Below are positions 9,060 through 18,809 of a DNA stretch of 64,000 bases, one piece after another. The notes below the pieces were generated by a model. The model did not search any database. It saw only the letters and a list, made by a program, of their open reading frames with translations, and was not told where the DNA came from. The DNA comes from Shinella sp. UYSO24 (GTDB lineage Bacteria > Pseudomonadota > Alphaproteobacteria > Rhizobiales > Rhizobiaceae). Numbering within the stretch: position 1 is the stretch's first letter; each line of letters begins with the position of its first letter. The stretch lies in the NCBI GenBank assembly GCA_902167985.1, contig CABHNZ010000019.1, positions 1 through 64,000 on the forward strand, read 5' to 3'. The translations under genes were made by a program, and so were the position numbers.

Positions 9060-9815
9060 TCAATAGGCGATCTGATCTAGTTCGGGGTAGTGGCGGAAAA
9101 TGCCATTCTGGTTGAACGCCAATCGCCTGTCGGAGGCAAGATAGGCGGCAATGCCCGGTCTCTGCCTGACAGTCTCGCGCACTGCCGCCACATGGGGATA
9201 CGCGTCGTCGAAGTTTGCCAGCGCACGCGGGAATGCATAGGCTAGTCCTTCGGCAATCTGGAACAGTGAGAGGTCAACATAGGTGAAGCGGTCGCCTAGC
9301 GCGAAGGCTTGGTCGGCGCCGTCACCGCGTTTCACGCCGCGTTCGGCGGATACGGCCAGCAAACGGTCGAAATAGCCGACGAACTTCGGAACCCGGTGCT
9401 TGAGGAATGCCGCGGTGCGTGCTTTCGCCTCGTCCTTCTGGTCTTCGTAATAATCTGCTGTGCTGATCGGATGATGCGTGTCGTGAACTTCCGCGACAAA
9501 GTCGGTGATCGTTAGCTGCATGCCATGTGCCTCGGCTCGCAGCGCTTCGACGTCTGGCACAAGCCCCAACCTTGGAGCAAGATAGTGAAGGATGTTTGCG
9601 ACGTGGGAGATGATCTGGTCACCGTCCTTAAGGAAGGGTGGCGCGAACGGCGGTACGCCCATTCCGTCTTGACCTTTCAGGCAGGCCATCATCGTCTCCA
9701 TGCCGTCAGGCTCGCGTGCGACGTCGCGATACTCGGCACCCGCATCCTCCAGCGCCAGACGAACGAATTCCCCTCGGCCCTGAATGCCATCCCAGTAGAA
9801 TAGTTCATAGGGCAT
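9060..9815 (-). CDS. Glutathione S-transferase family protein
   Basis: 251 residues from the ATG at 9815, preceded by AAAGGTG. The N-terminal thioredoxin-like half resembles sigma-type GSTs (LFYWDGIQGRGEFVRLALE), with the cis-Pro region at PPFLKDGDQIISH. The C-terminal helical half contains FTYVDLSLFQI, the conserved N-capping helix (D in the FTYVD motif). It should conjugate glutathione to electrophiles or reduce peroxides; substrate unknown. It lies 43 bp downstream of the BON protein gene on the same strand, so the two may be cotranscribed. Confidence 0.88.
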   Translation of the reverse strand: MPYELFYWDGIQGRGEFVRLALEDAGAEYRDVAREPDGMETMMACLKGQDGMGVPPFAPPFLKDGDQIISHVANILHYLAPRLGLVPDVEALRAEAHGMQLTITDFVAEVHDTHHPISTADYYEDQKDEAKARTAAFLKHRVPKFVGYFDRLLAVSAERGVKRGDGADQAFALGDRFTYVDLSLFQIAEGLAYAFPRALANFDDAYPHVAAVRETVRQRPGIAAYLASDRRLAFNQNGIFRHYPELDQIAY

Positions 9816-9858
9816 TGTCACACCTTTCAAGATTGGTCGGTAGGGCGACGGGCCGGGA

Positions 9859-10149
9859 TCAGAGTCCGCGGCTGGGTTGCGGCTCAAGCGCCTCTATGGC
9901 GTTTCTTACCTCCGTTACACCAAGAATCGCTGCAGCCACTTCACCTGCGCGGACCGCTTCCTGCGGATAGAGAACCGTGCCGGTCAGGCTTATCACTGAT
10001 CCTTCCGCCACCACTTTGACATTCGCGGTATCGACACCACCGGCAACGCCGAGCGCATCAGAGACCGCGATTTCAAGCCTTGCCAGTGGCGGGCTTTCGT
10101 CGTTAATCGCTGGGGCTGCTTCGTGAAATTCGCGTTTTTTGTACACCAT
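9859..10149 (-). CDS. BON-domain protein
   Basis: A 96-residue protein whose residues 25-90 match the BON fold: VKVVAEGSVISLTGTV (central beta strands with the conserved Gly) and AGEVAAAILGVTEVRNAIE. BON domains bind membranes or phospholipids and occur in osmotic-stress proteins such as OsmY. No signal peptide is visible, so it is probably cytoplasmic. A weak EcfG-like element (TGAAC-N16-CGTT on the minus strand, 10187-10211) lies 38 bp upstream. Confidence 0.75.
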   Translation of the reverse strand: MVYKKREFHEAAPAINDESPPLARLEIAVSDALGVAGGVDTANVKVVAEGSVISLTGTVLYPQEAVRAGEVAAAILGVTEVRNAIEALEPQPSRGL

Positions 10150-10516
10150 CTTCGTTTCCCTGATCTACCGTCGCCGCCGCCGGGGAAACGCGCGAGGCGG
10201 ATCAAGGTTCATGGACCGCCGGTTGCACCACTTGGCGAGGGGCGTATTTCGAGGCACTGGCTAACTTTGAAACGTGTGAGTAATCGCCGGAGACTTCTGC
10301 GTGGCGTGACGTCGGGTGTCGTTGGTGCCGACACAATGTACGTACAGCCGCTTTGGGGATCCGCGCAGGGACCAGCAGGTCGCCTCGGGAATGGCAGATG
10401 AGGCAAGTCACACACCATGGCATGCACGCTATGATGGAACTTACTGTGGAGAACCGTCTTACTTGAGTATCCGAGCCGGCTGGAGCGGTTGGGTAATCAC
10501 AGTTATGGAGGACAAA
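10150..10516. other. Intergenic between BON gene and superoxide dismutase
   Basis: 367 bases. It holds the divergent promoters of the BON protein and the dismutase. The dismutase frame is open upstream to 10316, but the only good ribosome-binding site is the GGAGG at 10507. No other gene recognised. Confidence 0.4.
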
Positions 10517-11206
10517 ATGGAACTCACTCGCCGATCTGTCATAGCTGCCGGCGTCACTACGCTTGGCGCAACCGTACTTAGCGCTCCGCATATTTCACGC
10601 GCAGCGTCCCCGTTACAGCGGCCAGCTCTTCCGTTTGCAGAGGATGCGCTTGCGCCGACGATCTCAGCAAAAACTCTATCGCTGCATTACGGGAAGCACC
10701 ACAAGGCCTATTTTGATAAGCTGAACACTCTGACCGCTCCCACCAAATATGCGGACATGGATTTGGCGGCAATAATGGCGGAGTCTGCCAAGAACAGTTC
10801 CGACAGTGCAATCTTCAATAACGCCGCTCAGGCATGGAACCATGTCGTTTATTGGGAACAACTCAAACCAGGCGGTGCCAATCGTCCACAAGGTGAGCTG
10901 GCTTCTCAAATCGGTGAGACTTTCGGTGGCTATGAAGGCTTCGTGAAGAAGGCCGTAGACGCATCAGATCAGGTATTTGGGACCGGATGGGTCTGGTTGA
11001 CGCGTGACGATCACAATGGCTTGGCTTTGGTCGGCTATGAAGATGGCAACAATCCCGCAGCATTTGGTCGCCCGGCTTACATGGGGATCGATGTATGGGA
11101 GCATGCCTATTATGTCGATTATGAAAACCGAAAGGCGGATCACATCAGAGCGGTCCTCGACAAGGCGATAAACTGGAATGTCGTCGGTGACCGCATACGG
11201 GCCTGA
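10517..11206 (+). CDS. Exported Fe/Mn superoxide dismutase
   Basis: 229 residues from the ATG at 10517, five bases after GGAGG. The N-terminus has a twin-arginine-type signal (LTRRSVIAAG then a hydrophobic stretch ending SAPHISRAA), so the enzyme is probably folded with its metal in the cytoplasm and exported. All four metal ligands are visible: His in LSLHYGKHHKAY, His in WNHVVYW, and Asp and His in DVWEHAYYVDY. It dismutates superoxide to oxygen and peroxide. Most rhizobial SodB/SodA lack an export signal, so this is a second, envelope-directed type. A hairpin at 11323 lies between it and the convergent lipoprotein gene. Confidence 0.93.
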   Translation: MELTRRSVIAAGVTTLGATVLSAPHISRAASPLQRPALPFAEDALAPTISAKTLSLHYGKHHKAYFDKLNTLTAPTKYADMDLAAIMAESAKNSSDSAIFNNAAQAWNHVVYWEQLKPGGANRPQGELASQIGETFGGYEGFVKKAVDASDQVFGTGWVWLTRDDHNGLALVGYEDGNNPAAFGRPAYMGIDVWEHAYYVDYENRKADHIRAVLDKAINWNVVGDRIRA

Positions 11207-11322
11207 TACGACTGAGATCCAAAGTGGCTGGCCTATATTGGCAGTTCCATGACGCGCTTTGCCATGGAGTTGTCAGATGGTTCACAGATTGAGACTTCTA
11301 TCAGCCTGGACGATGAAAGCAA

Positions 11323-11347
11323 GAAAGGCGGGGAGGACCCGCCTTTC
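11323..11347. terminator. Bidirectional hairpin between convergent genes
   Basis: Perfect 10-bp arms GAAAGGCGGG / CCCGCCTTTC with a 5-base loop, placed between the dismutase and the convergent lipoprotein gene, so it can serve both strands. Confidence 0.6.
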
Positions 11348-11356
11348 AGACGATGA

Positions 11357-11608
11357 TCAGCAGCGATCCACGTACCTGTTGCCATTTCGGTCGCGATAGT
11401 AGCAGCGGCCAGGCTGATCCGCGACGTGGCCGATGAGCGCGCCGGATACGCCTCCCACAGCAGCGCCTACAGCCGCCCCTCGGATATTGCCGGTCGCCAC
11501 ACCACCGACGACGGCACCGCTTGCAGCCCCGATACCTGCCCCACGTTCAGTCGAGGAGCACGCCGTCAGCGCCAGTGCCGCGACCAATGGAATAATGAGC
11601 TTTTGCAT
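11357..11608 (-). CDS. Glycine-zipper outer-membrane lipoprotein
   Basis: 83 residues from the ATG at 11608, preceded by AAGGAG. A short hydrophobic signal ends in the lipobox LTAC (Cys about residue 17), followed by repeated GxxxG segments (GAGIGAASGAVVGG, then GAAVGAAVGGVSGALIG) typical of the glycine-zipper domain, and a Tyr/Arg/Cys-rich tail (CYYRDRNGNRYVDRC). Relatives anchor to or stabilise the outer membrane. A perfect sigma-EcfG promoter lies 27 bp upstream of the start, marking it as a general-stress gene. Confidence 0.88.
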   Translation of the reverse strand: MQKLIIPLVAALALTACSSTERGAGIGAASGAVVGGVATGNIRGAAVGAAVGGVSGALIGHVADQPGRCYYRDRNGNRYVDRC

Positions 11609-11634
11609 ATAGGTCTCCTTGTCTACCAACGGCA

Positions 11635-11659
11635 AACGCCATGAGGTTTGATCCGTTCC
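11635..11659 (-). promoter_or_regulatory. Sigma-EcfG (RpoE2-type) promoter
   Basis: On the minus strand GGAAC (11659-11655), 16 bases, CGTT (11638-11635): an exact match to the general-stress consensus. The predicted transcript starts about 20 bases before the lipoprotein ATG and leaves room for its AAGGAG site. Confidence 0.8.
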
Positions 11660-11665
11660 CTATAA

Positions 11666-13391
11666 TCAGCGTGAGAAGAAGTTGGATTTGGCGACGTCGA
11701 CCAACTCATCTCCGCGACCGCTCATTACTGCCTTTGCAGCCCACAGGCTCAAGCCCATCACCTGTGCGGCCTTGATCTTTGGAGGGATCGACAGCTCTTG
11801 CGGGTTCGTGACTACGTCCAGCAGTGCGGGTCCGGGATGACGCAGAACGGCTTCAATTCCACGTGCGAGTTCAGCGGGATCTTCAACGCGGATGGCATGA
11901 ATGCCCGCGGCGCGCGCTACCGCTGCAAAGTCCGGATTGTCCAGATCCGTTCCCGTTTCGATATACCCGGCGGCCTTCATCTCCATGGCGACGAAACCCA
12001 GAGACGAGTTGTTAAAGACAATGACCTTCACGGAAAGATTCTCTTGTTTCAGCGTCAAGAGATCGCCCATCAACATTGTAAAGCCGCCATCGCCGGACAT
12101 GCTAATGACTTGCCTCCCTTTATCGATAGTCTGCGCTCCGATCGCCTGGGGTAACGCATTGGCCATCGATCCATGCACCAGCGACCCGATCAGCCGTCGC
12201 TTGCCATTCATCTCAAGATAGCGGGCTGCCCAGACCGTTGGCGTTCCAACGTCGAACGTGAATATTGTGTCGTCGGACGCCTGTTCGCTCAGTAATCTCG
12301 CGACATACTGAGGGTGAATTTTTCCTCCCGCTTTGCCAGTCGCGAGGTCGTCCAGACCTTCGCGCGCTTTCTGGTAAGCGACAAGGCAACGCTGAAGATG
12401 CTTTGAATCCGGTCGGTCTTCCAGCTTCGGCAAGAGGGCGCGAAGCGTGGATTTGACGTCCCCAATGATTGCTAGGTCCAATGACGTTCGCCGACCGAGG
12501 TTCTCTGGCCGAATGTCGACCTGCACGATTTTGCGTCAGTCGGATAGAATTGTCGATATGGAAAGTCGGTCCCCAGCATGACGAGGGTGTCGCATTCGAG
12601 CATGGCTTTATAGCCGGACGAGAAGCCGATAAGTCCAGTCATGCCAACGTCGTAGGGGTTTTCCCATTCGATATGTTCCTTGCCGCCGAGCGCGTGAACA
12701 ATCGGTGCCTTGAGGCGAGAGGCCAGCGCGACGACTTCGTCATGGGCGCCTTGGCAGCCGCGACCGCACAGGAGCGTGATCTTTGAACTTTCCCCCAGAA
12801 GGATCGTCAGATTGTCTATCTGTTCTTTGGCCGGAACGACGTTCGGCAAGGCGAGCCGCAACGCCTCTGACGATGAGATTTTGCGGAGAAATCGGCAAGA
12901 GCGACGTCCCCTGGAATGACGATGACCGCAACACCACGCTTGCCAACCGCGGTTCTGATGGCCGCCTCAAGGACACCCGGAAGTTGCTCGGGTTGGCTTA
13001 CAAGTTCGCAATAGTGGGAGCATTCGCGGAAGAGCTGATCGGGGTGCGTTTCCTGAAAGTAGCCTCTGCCAATTTCTTGCGATGGGATCTGCGCTGCTAT
13101 CGCCAGCACCGGGACACCTGACCGGTGGCAGTCAAACAGTCCGTTGATCAAGTGCAGATTGCCCGGACCACAACTTCCCGCGCAAACCGCGAGTTCACCC
13201 GTGATATGGGCTTCTGCGCCGGCTGCGAATGCAGCAGTTTCTTCGTGGCGTGTATGGACCCACTCGATGTCACCTGTCTTGCGCAAGGATTCGGTCAGAC
13301 CATTAAGGCTATCTCCCACCACGCCGTAAATCCGCTTGACGCCAGCTGAGGAGAGTATTTTCGTCATTACGTCGGCAACCTTGGACTTCAT
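11666..13391 (-). pseudogene. poxB: Pyruvate dehydrogenase (quinone) PoxB, two frameshifts as read
   Basis: Three frames join into a 575-residue thiamine-diphosphate enzyme. The N-terminal part has the catalytic Glu in VHTRHEETAAFAAGAE and GSCGPGNLHLINGL; the last part has the ThDP/Mg motif GDGGF... ending VFNNSSLGF and a C-terminus (AVMSGRGDELVDVAKSN) that aligns with the membrane-binding tail of E. coli PoxB, separating it from acetolactate synthase. One A in each of two AAAA runs (near 12882 and 12532) restores the frame. It oxidises pyruvate to acetate and CO2, passing electrons to ubiquinone at the inner membrane. Start ATG 13391 follows AAAGGAG. Confidence 0.9.
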
Positions 13392-13571
13392 CACAATACT
13401 CCTTTGGCAACGGCTGATGGGCGGGTACTGGAGCAATTAGTTCGCAAGACCGTCATTCCAACCCTGACTCACCCCGACCATGCCCGGATCGCATAAGCGA
13501 TGAGCCGGCGACCGTTATCGACGGTATCTGCGGATACGAGGGTTTGACCACCGGCAAACGATGGAAGCGGG

Positions 13572-13880
13572 CTAATCGACAAATTCGACGATAATGCCGG
13601 GCTTCAACACACCTGCGAGCTCCTCGGCGTCCCAATTCGTCAAACGGACACACCCATGCGAGTCGGCCCTACCGACCAATTCTGACTCGAGCGTGCCATG
13701 GATCCAGTAGGTCGGCTCGGTGACATCGATCCACACGCTCCCAACTGGTCCATTCGGCCCGCCGGGTAGCTCGAGCTTCAATTGTTGTTTCCCTGCTGGA
13801 AATTGATCTTGGCGTTGTCGCTGTAGACCGGCATCTTCGGCTGTCGGTCGCGTACCCGATTGGCAGATACGCGAGAGGAG
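13572..13880 (-). pseudogene. L,D-transpeptidase C-terminal remnant
   Basis: Only the last ~100 residues of a YkuD-fold L,D-transpeptidase remain: GGPNGPVGSVWIDV, IHGT, and the catalytic SHGCVRLTNWDAEEL. Upstream, a second frame (MPVYSDNAKINFQQGNNN) continues the same domain after one lost T near 13782, and then no further homology is seen before the oppositely oriented gene at 13944. The family normally has a signal peptide and a longer N-terminal region, so this is truncated at its 5' end whatever the cause of the frameshift. Functional protein is unlikely. Confidence 0.75.
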
Positions 13881-13910
13881 CGCGAGTTATGCCGAAAAAT
13901 GCTCGTTCAC

Positions 13911-13935
13911 GGAACACTGATAGGTCTTTGGTGTT
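13911..13935 (+). promoter_or_regulatory. Possible sigma-EcfG promoter for the ligD unit
   Basis: GGAAC, 16 bases, TGTT: one mismatch to CGTT in the -10 element. It ends only 8 bases before the ATG at 13944, so either that transcript is nearly leaderless or translation begins further in. Stress sigma control of ku/ligD is known in Sinorhizobium, which makes the match plausible. Confidence 0.4.
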
Positions 13936-13943
13936 TTAGCGAC

Positions 13944-14231
13944 ATGGATAGGAAATGCACTGAGATCGACCAATTGGGATCTGCCCTCGATATAGATGAG
14001 GCGCTGATATATGCGCTTTATCTGCGGTTGCGCTCCGAGATCGAAACGCGCGAAGCCATTGTCGATGCCATGGCCAACGGGGCTGGTGTTGAGGCGCTGG
14101 AAGCGATCGCCGGCGATCCGGTCCCGATCACCGACGAACTCGGCGCTGAGAAGACGGTGGCGGGCCTGATCGATGCGTTCAGACGCGCTCGGGCCGGACG
14201 GCGAAGCGACATGCTCGATATCGGCCACTGA
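13944..14231 (+). CDS. Hypothetical protein, 95 aa, upstream of ligD
   Basis: Small acidic, helix-rich soluble protein (IDEALIYALYLRLRSEIETRE; ITDELGAEKTVAGLIDAFRRARAGRR). I do not recognise the family. I prefer the ATG at 13944; the frame is open upstream to 13860, which would overlap the possible promoter. It ends 8 bases before the ligD ATG, so it is almost certainly cotranscribed with ligD and may serve end joining, but nothing in its sequence shows how. Confidence 0.55.
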   Translation: MDRKCTEIDQLGSALDIDEALIYALYLRLRSEIETREAIVDAMANGAGVEALEAIAGDPVPITDELGAEKTVAGLIDAFRRARAGRRSDMLDIGH

Positions 14232-14239
14232 GGCCATCA

Positions 14240-16878
14240 ATGACCTCTAAGCTTTCCACCTATCACAGCAAGCGCGATTTCAAGAAGACGACAGAGCCGT
14301 CTGGCACTGTGGATGTCCGCCCCTCCAAGCGTTTGCGGTTCGTCATCCAGAAGCACGACGCGACCCGGCTGCACTACGACCTCCGGCTGGAACTCGACGG
14401 CGTCTTCAAGTCCTGGGCCGTGACCCGCGGTCCTTCGCTGGACCCTGCGGACAAACGCCTCGCTGTGGAGGTCGAGGATCATCCGCTGGACTACGGTGAT
14501 TTCGAAGGGACGATACCGAAGAGCGAGTACGGCGGCGGGACAGTCATGCTCTGGGATCGCGGCTATTGGGAACCGGAAGGCGACATGTCGCCTGAGCACG
14601 CGTTGAAGAAGGGCGACCTGAAGTTTGTTCTGGATGGTGACCGCTTGAAAGGCAGCTTCGTTCTTGTCCGTATGAAGAAGGATCGTGATGGCGACAAGCG
14701 GACGAACTGGCTCCTCATCAAGCATCATGACGACACCGCCGTAGATGGAAACGGTGATGCCATCCTTGAGCGAAAGAAGACCTCGGTCGCCTCAGGGCGA
14801 GCCATGTCGGCCATCGCTTCGGGTAGGGGTCGGAAACCGAAGCCTTTCATGCTGACGGAGCCCGCCGTTCCGGCAGACGCTGTCTGGGACAGCAGCGAAG
14901 GCCTGGCCGCGGACGAGCGAAAGAAAGCTGAGAAGAACGACGGGCCCCGAAGCTCGCGAAAGAGCGAAGGCGCGATGCCATCTTTTATCCCGCCGCAGCT
15001 CTGCAGGTCGGAGGACCGGCCGCCATCTGACAAGGGCTGGCTGCACGAAATCAAGTTCGACGGTTACAGGATACAGATGCGTGTCGAAGGCGGTACCGCC
15101 CGCCTGCTGACCCGCAAGGGGCTCGACTGGACGAAGCGATTCAAGCAGATCGCAGCCGATGCTGGTGTTCTGGCTGATGCCATCATCGACGGCGAGGTCT
15201 GCGCACTCGACGAGAACGGTGCCCCGGACTTCGCCAGCCTACAGGCGGCCTTGTCGGAGGGCAAAACGGAAAGCCTGGTCTTCTTCGCCTTCGATCTTCT
15301 GTTCGAGGGAGATGAAGACCTTCGCGACCAGCCGCTGAAGGAGCGGAAATCCAGGCTGGAAACGCTGTTGAAAGCCGCTGATGCCGGTGCCCGTCTCAGG
15401 TTCGTCGATCATTTCGAGACCGGTGGCGACGCCGTTCTTCGCTCCGCCTGTCGCCTCTCGCTCGAGGGTATCGTCTCGAAGAAGGCCGACGCACCCTATC
15501 GGTCGGGTCGGAGCGATAGCTGGGTGAAGTCGAAATGCCGGGCGGGGCACGAGGTCGTCATCGGTGGATACGCCACCAATGGCGGCAAATTCAAATCGCT
15601 TCTGGCAGGCGTCTATCGAGATAAGCACTTTGTCTATGTTGGACGTGTCGGCACAGGTTTCGGTGCGGGCAGGGCGGCAATGCTGATGGAGAAGCTGGAG
15701 CCACTGCACATTGCCAGGTCGCCCTTCACAGGGATAGCGCACCGAAGAAGACCTCCGATATACACTGGGTCAAACCGGAGCTCGTCGCCGAAATTCAGTT
15801 CGCCGGCTGGACCGCCGACGGACAGGTTCGGCAAGGTGCCTTCAAAGGTCTGCGCGAAGACAAGCCGGCAGATGAGGCGACGACGGAGCGCCCTTCATCC
15901 TTTGATCACGAAACGCCGGAACCGGACACCGCGCCTCCTGCGACATCCAGGCAGAGATTGCCTGCGAAGCAGTCCCGGAAGAACGCTAAGGCGGAGGTGA
16001 TGGGCGTCCTGGTTTCCCATCCGGACAAGGCACTGTGGAGCGACACCGTTCCGCCGGTTACCAAAGAGGACCTCGCTCTCTATTTCGAGGCGGTCGGTCC
16101 GTGGCTGATTGAACATGTCCGCGGAAGACCGTGTTCCGTCGTCCGAGCGCCCGATGGCGTCGGTCATCAGCAGTTCTTCCAGCGGCACGCGATGCCCGGA
16201 ACATCCAACCTGTTGGAACTCGTGAAAGTCTCCGGAGATCGAAAGCCGTACCTGCAGATCGACCGCGTCGAAGGTCTGGCGGCACTCGCGCAGGCGGGTG
16301 CGCTCGAGCTGCATCCGTGAAACTGCTTGTCAGGCAAGCCGGAAGTTCCGGGGAGACTGGTTTTCGACCTCGATCCGGGACTCGGCGTCGAATTCGACAC
16401 GGTCGTTGAAGCCGCTCGCGAGCTTCGTGATCGGCTCGACAAGCTCGGTCTGGTCGGCTTCTGCAAGACGACAGGTGGCAAGGGACTGCATGTCGTCGTC
16501 CCGCTTAAGGCGCCTAGAGGAAAGTCGCCCGGATGGGGCGAGGCGAAGGAATTCGCCCGTCGTGTCTGCGAGCAGATGGCGGAAGAGCAGCCTGACCTTT
16601 ACCTGATCAAGATGTCGAAGAAGCTGCGCGACGGGCGGATCTTCCTCGACTATCTTCGCAACGACAGGATGGCGACCGCGGTCGCGCCGCTTTTTCCTCG
16701 CGCCAGACCGGGCGCGCCTGTGTCGATGCCCCTGACCTGGTCACAGGTGAAGGCCGGCCTCGATCCTATGAAATTCACGGTGCGGAGCGTGCCGGCATTG
16801 CTGAAGAAGAGCGAAGCATGGGCGGACTATGACAGCTCCGTGAGACCGCTCGGCACCGCGATCAGAAAGCTAGGCTGA
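14240..16878 (+). pseudogene. ligD: NHEJ DNA ligase D (phosphoesterase-ligase-polymerase), interrupted as read
   Basis: Domains in order: 3'-phosphoesterase at residues 15-150 (KHDATRLHYDLRLELDG, EDHPLDYGDFEG); ATP-dependent ligase at 250-520 with the nucleotidyl-accepting Lys in EIKFDGYR near residue 271; archaeo-eukaryotic-primase-like polymerase at 590-879. Two breaks are seen. A lost G near 15733 (ACAGGGATAG) shifts the frame after SPFTG; restoring it gives the expected GDSAPKKTSDIHWVKP. A TGA at 16318-16320 then stands where the family has the Trp of HPWN. Repaired length 879. With Ku it joins double-strand breaks in non-growing cells. If real, the stop would release the polymerase half separately. 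Confidence 0.9.
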
Positions 16879-16881
16879 GTC

Positions 16882-17693
16882 TCAGCTTGCCTTCTTCTTT
16901 TTTCATCCCGCTCGATCGACTTCCGCAGGACATCCATGATGTTCACGACGTTCGAGGCCGGGGCGGGTTCGCTCTTTTTCGATTTCGTCTTCTTCGCGGG
17001 CTTGAGGGACTTCTTCTTCTCGTCGATGAGCGCGAGCAGTGCATCCTGGATCGGATCGCTGACCATCTTCGGTGACCATGCCTTGGTCTTCTGCTTGATG
17101 AGCTTCCGCACCAGGGGCAGGGCGTCGTCATCCGCCTCGTCGTCTATGTCCTCGAAATAGTCGTTCTCGGGCCGGACTTCGTCGCCGAACCGCAGGGTCC
17201 ACAGCACGATCCCGTTATCGCGAGGCTCGAGAACAACTGCACGCTCGCGGCGACCGACCACGAGTTTGGAGACACCGACGACTTCGGACGCCTTCATCGC
17301 TTCGCGGATGACCGAGAACGCCTCGTCGCCGACCTTGTCGCCGGGCGTGAGGTAGTGGGGCTTCTCAAGATAGATCCATGGAATGCTGTCGGCCGGCACG
17401 AACCGTGAGATGTCGATCGTTTTGACCGTGTCCAGTGCAACGGCATCGATCTCATCCTCGGTCAGCACCACGTAGTCGTTCTCGCCACGGGCGTATCCCT
17501 TGCCCTGCTTGTCGTCGTGGACAGGCTTGCCCGTGACAGAGTCGACGTACTGCGACATGACGCGGTTGCCGGTCTTCTCATTGATGGTGTGGAAGCGCAC
17601 TTTCTCTGCCTCCGAGGTGGCCGGCACCATCTCGACCGGGCAGGTGACAAGTGAGAGCTTCAGGTAGCCTTTCCAATATGGATGGAGTGCCAT
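16882..17693 (-). CDS. ku: Ku protein (second gene of the pair), 3' frameshift as read
   Basis: Prokaryotic Ku homodimer subunit: LKLSLVTCPVEMVPAT at the start, then the beta-barrel core (VVLTEDEIDAVALDTVKTIDI, PHYLTPGD, AFSVIREAMKASEVVGVSKLV). A Lys-rich tail follows. As read the frame runs on to 16827 and overlaps ligD; adding one A to the AAAAAA near 16905 gives the usual ERDEKKKKAS ending with TGA at 16882, four bases from the end of ligD, for 270 residues. It binds DNA ends and recruits LigD. It starts 12 bases after the repaired end of the other ku gene. Confidence 0.92.
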
Positions 17694-17705
17694 CGTCGTT
17701 CCTCC

Positions 17706-18610
17706 TCATCCAGCCTTGCGCTGCGGGGCGGCCTTGGAAGGGGCGGACTTCTGGGCCGCCCCGCGCGCTGCGCGCTGCCGGCCCTTGCCATTGTTGGCAT
17801 TTGCCGCGGTGCGTTTCGGTTTTTCTCGGCCTTCTTTGAGAGGCTTGCACTCTCTCGAAGGGCGGCGAGCAGATCGTTGGGCCGCGAGACCTTCACCTTC
17901 TTCCGTTTCGGCAGGGGCTTGCCTTCGATCTTCGCCTTAACCAGCGCGGCCAGCGCCTCTTCGTACCGATCGTCGAAGCTCGCAGGATCGAACTCACCAA
18001 TCTTGGTGGAGATGATGTGCTTGGCGAGATCGAGCATTTCGCCCTCGATCTTGATCTCCGGCACGCTCTCGAAAGCCTTCTTCGATGACCGGACCTCGTA
18101 GTCGTACCGCAGGGTGGTGGCAATCAGTCCCTTGCCGTGCGGCCGGATGAGCACGGTGCGCATCCGGCGGAACAAGACGGTGCTCGCGATGGCAGCGACC
18201 TTATCTGCCTTCATGCCGTCACGCAGCAGCGCGAAGGCGTCTCCGGAGGTCTTGTCAGGGGTGAGATAATAGGGCTTGTCGAAGTAAACGTCGTCGATCG
18301 TACCGCAGGGTATGAAGGCCTCGATCTCGAGTGTCTTATTGCTCTCGGGGACGGTCGCCGCGATTTCCTCGGGATCGATCAGGACATAGCGGCCGTTCTC
18401 CAGCTCGAAGCCCTTCACCTGGTCGTCCTTCTCGACAGGCTCCTCGGTCTCGGAATCGACAAACACTCGGTTTACTCTGTTTCCGGTCGCGGTATTGATG
18501 GTGTTGAAGGCGATCCGGTCCGCGGTCGACGCGGCCGTGTAGAGCGCGACGCCGCAGCTCACCTCGCCAACCTTCAGGAAGCCTTTCCACTGCGCTCGAT
18601 GCTCTGCCAT
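17706..18610 (-). CDS. ku: Ku protein (first gene of the pair), 3' frameshift as read
   Basis: A second Ku, clearly divergent from its neighbour: WKGFLKVGEVSCGVALYTA, AFNTINTATGNRVNRVFVD, KPYYLTPDKTSGDAFALLRDGMKADKVAAIA. The basic C-terminus as read enters a wrong frame after KKAEKN; one more A near 17822 restores a Lys/Ala-rich tail (TAANANNGKGRQRAARG) and a stop at 17706, for 301 residues. Tandem ku genes occur in several rhizobia, where the two products may form heterodimers. The operon ku-ku converges on ligD, so the whole NHEJ set lies within 5 kb. Confidence 0.92.
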
Positions 18611-18660
18611 ATGCTTTTACTCCGAATCCCTTGGATGGCGACTCAAAGGTGTGAAGCAGT

Positions 18661-18685
18661 GATTCGTTCCGAGTCGAAACGAATC
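18661..18685. repeat. Inverted repeat upstream of the ku operon
   Basis: Perfect 8-bp arms GATTCGTT / AACGAATC separated by 9 bases, 51-75 bp upstream of the first ku start. Position suggests an operator. A GGAAC within it has no CGTT at the right distance, so I do not call a stress promoter. Confidence 0.4.
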
Positions 18686-18809
18686 CAATCTCAACGGCTT
18701 AGGATCTCACGCTCAGAGATTGATTCAGGATGTATCACCCCGGCCGGCCTGCTTGCAGAATGACAGCTCGATAACCATTTCGGTTGTATCAGCAGCGCAG
18801 AGATTGCCT

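Noticed and set aside
10436..10460. GGAAC upstream of the dismutase as a stress promoter
   Set aside because: The nearest CGTC lies only 14 bases away and is not CGTT; spacing and -10 do not fit.
13669..13917. 82-codon minus-strand frame before the L,D-transpeptidase remnant
   Set aside because: Wrong-frame reading; the neighbouring frame continues the transpeptidase domain.
18644..18670. GGAAC upstream of the ku operon as a sigma-EcfG promoter
   Set aside because: At 16-17 bases the minus strand reads CCTT/CTTT, not CGTT.
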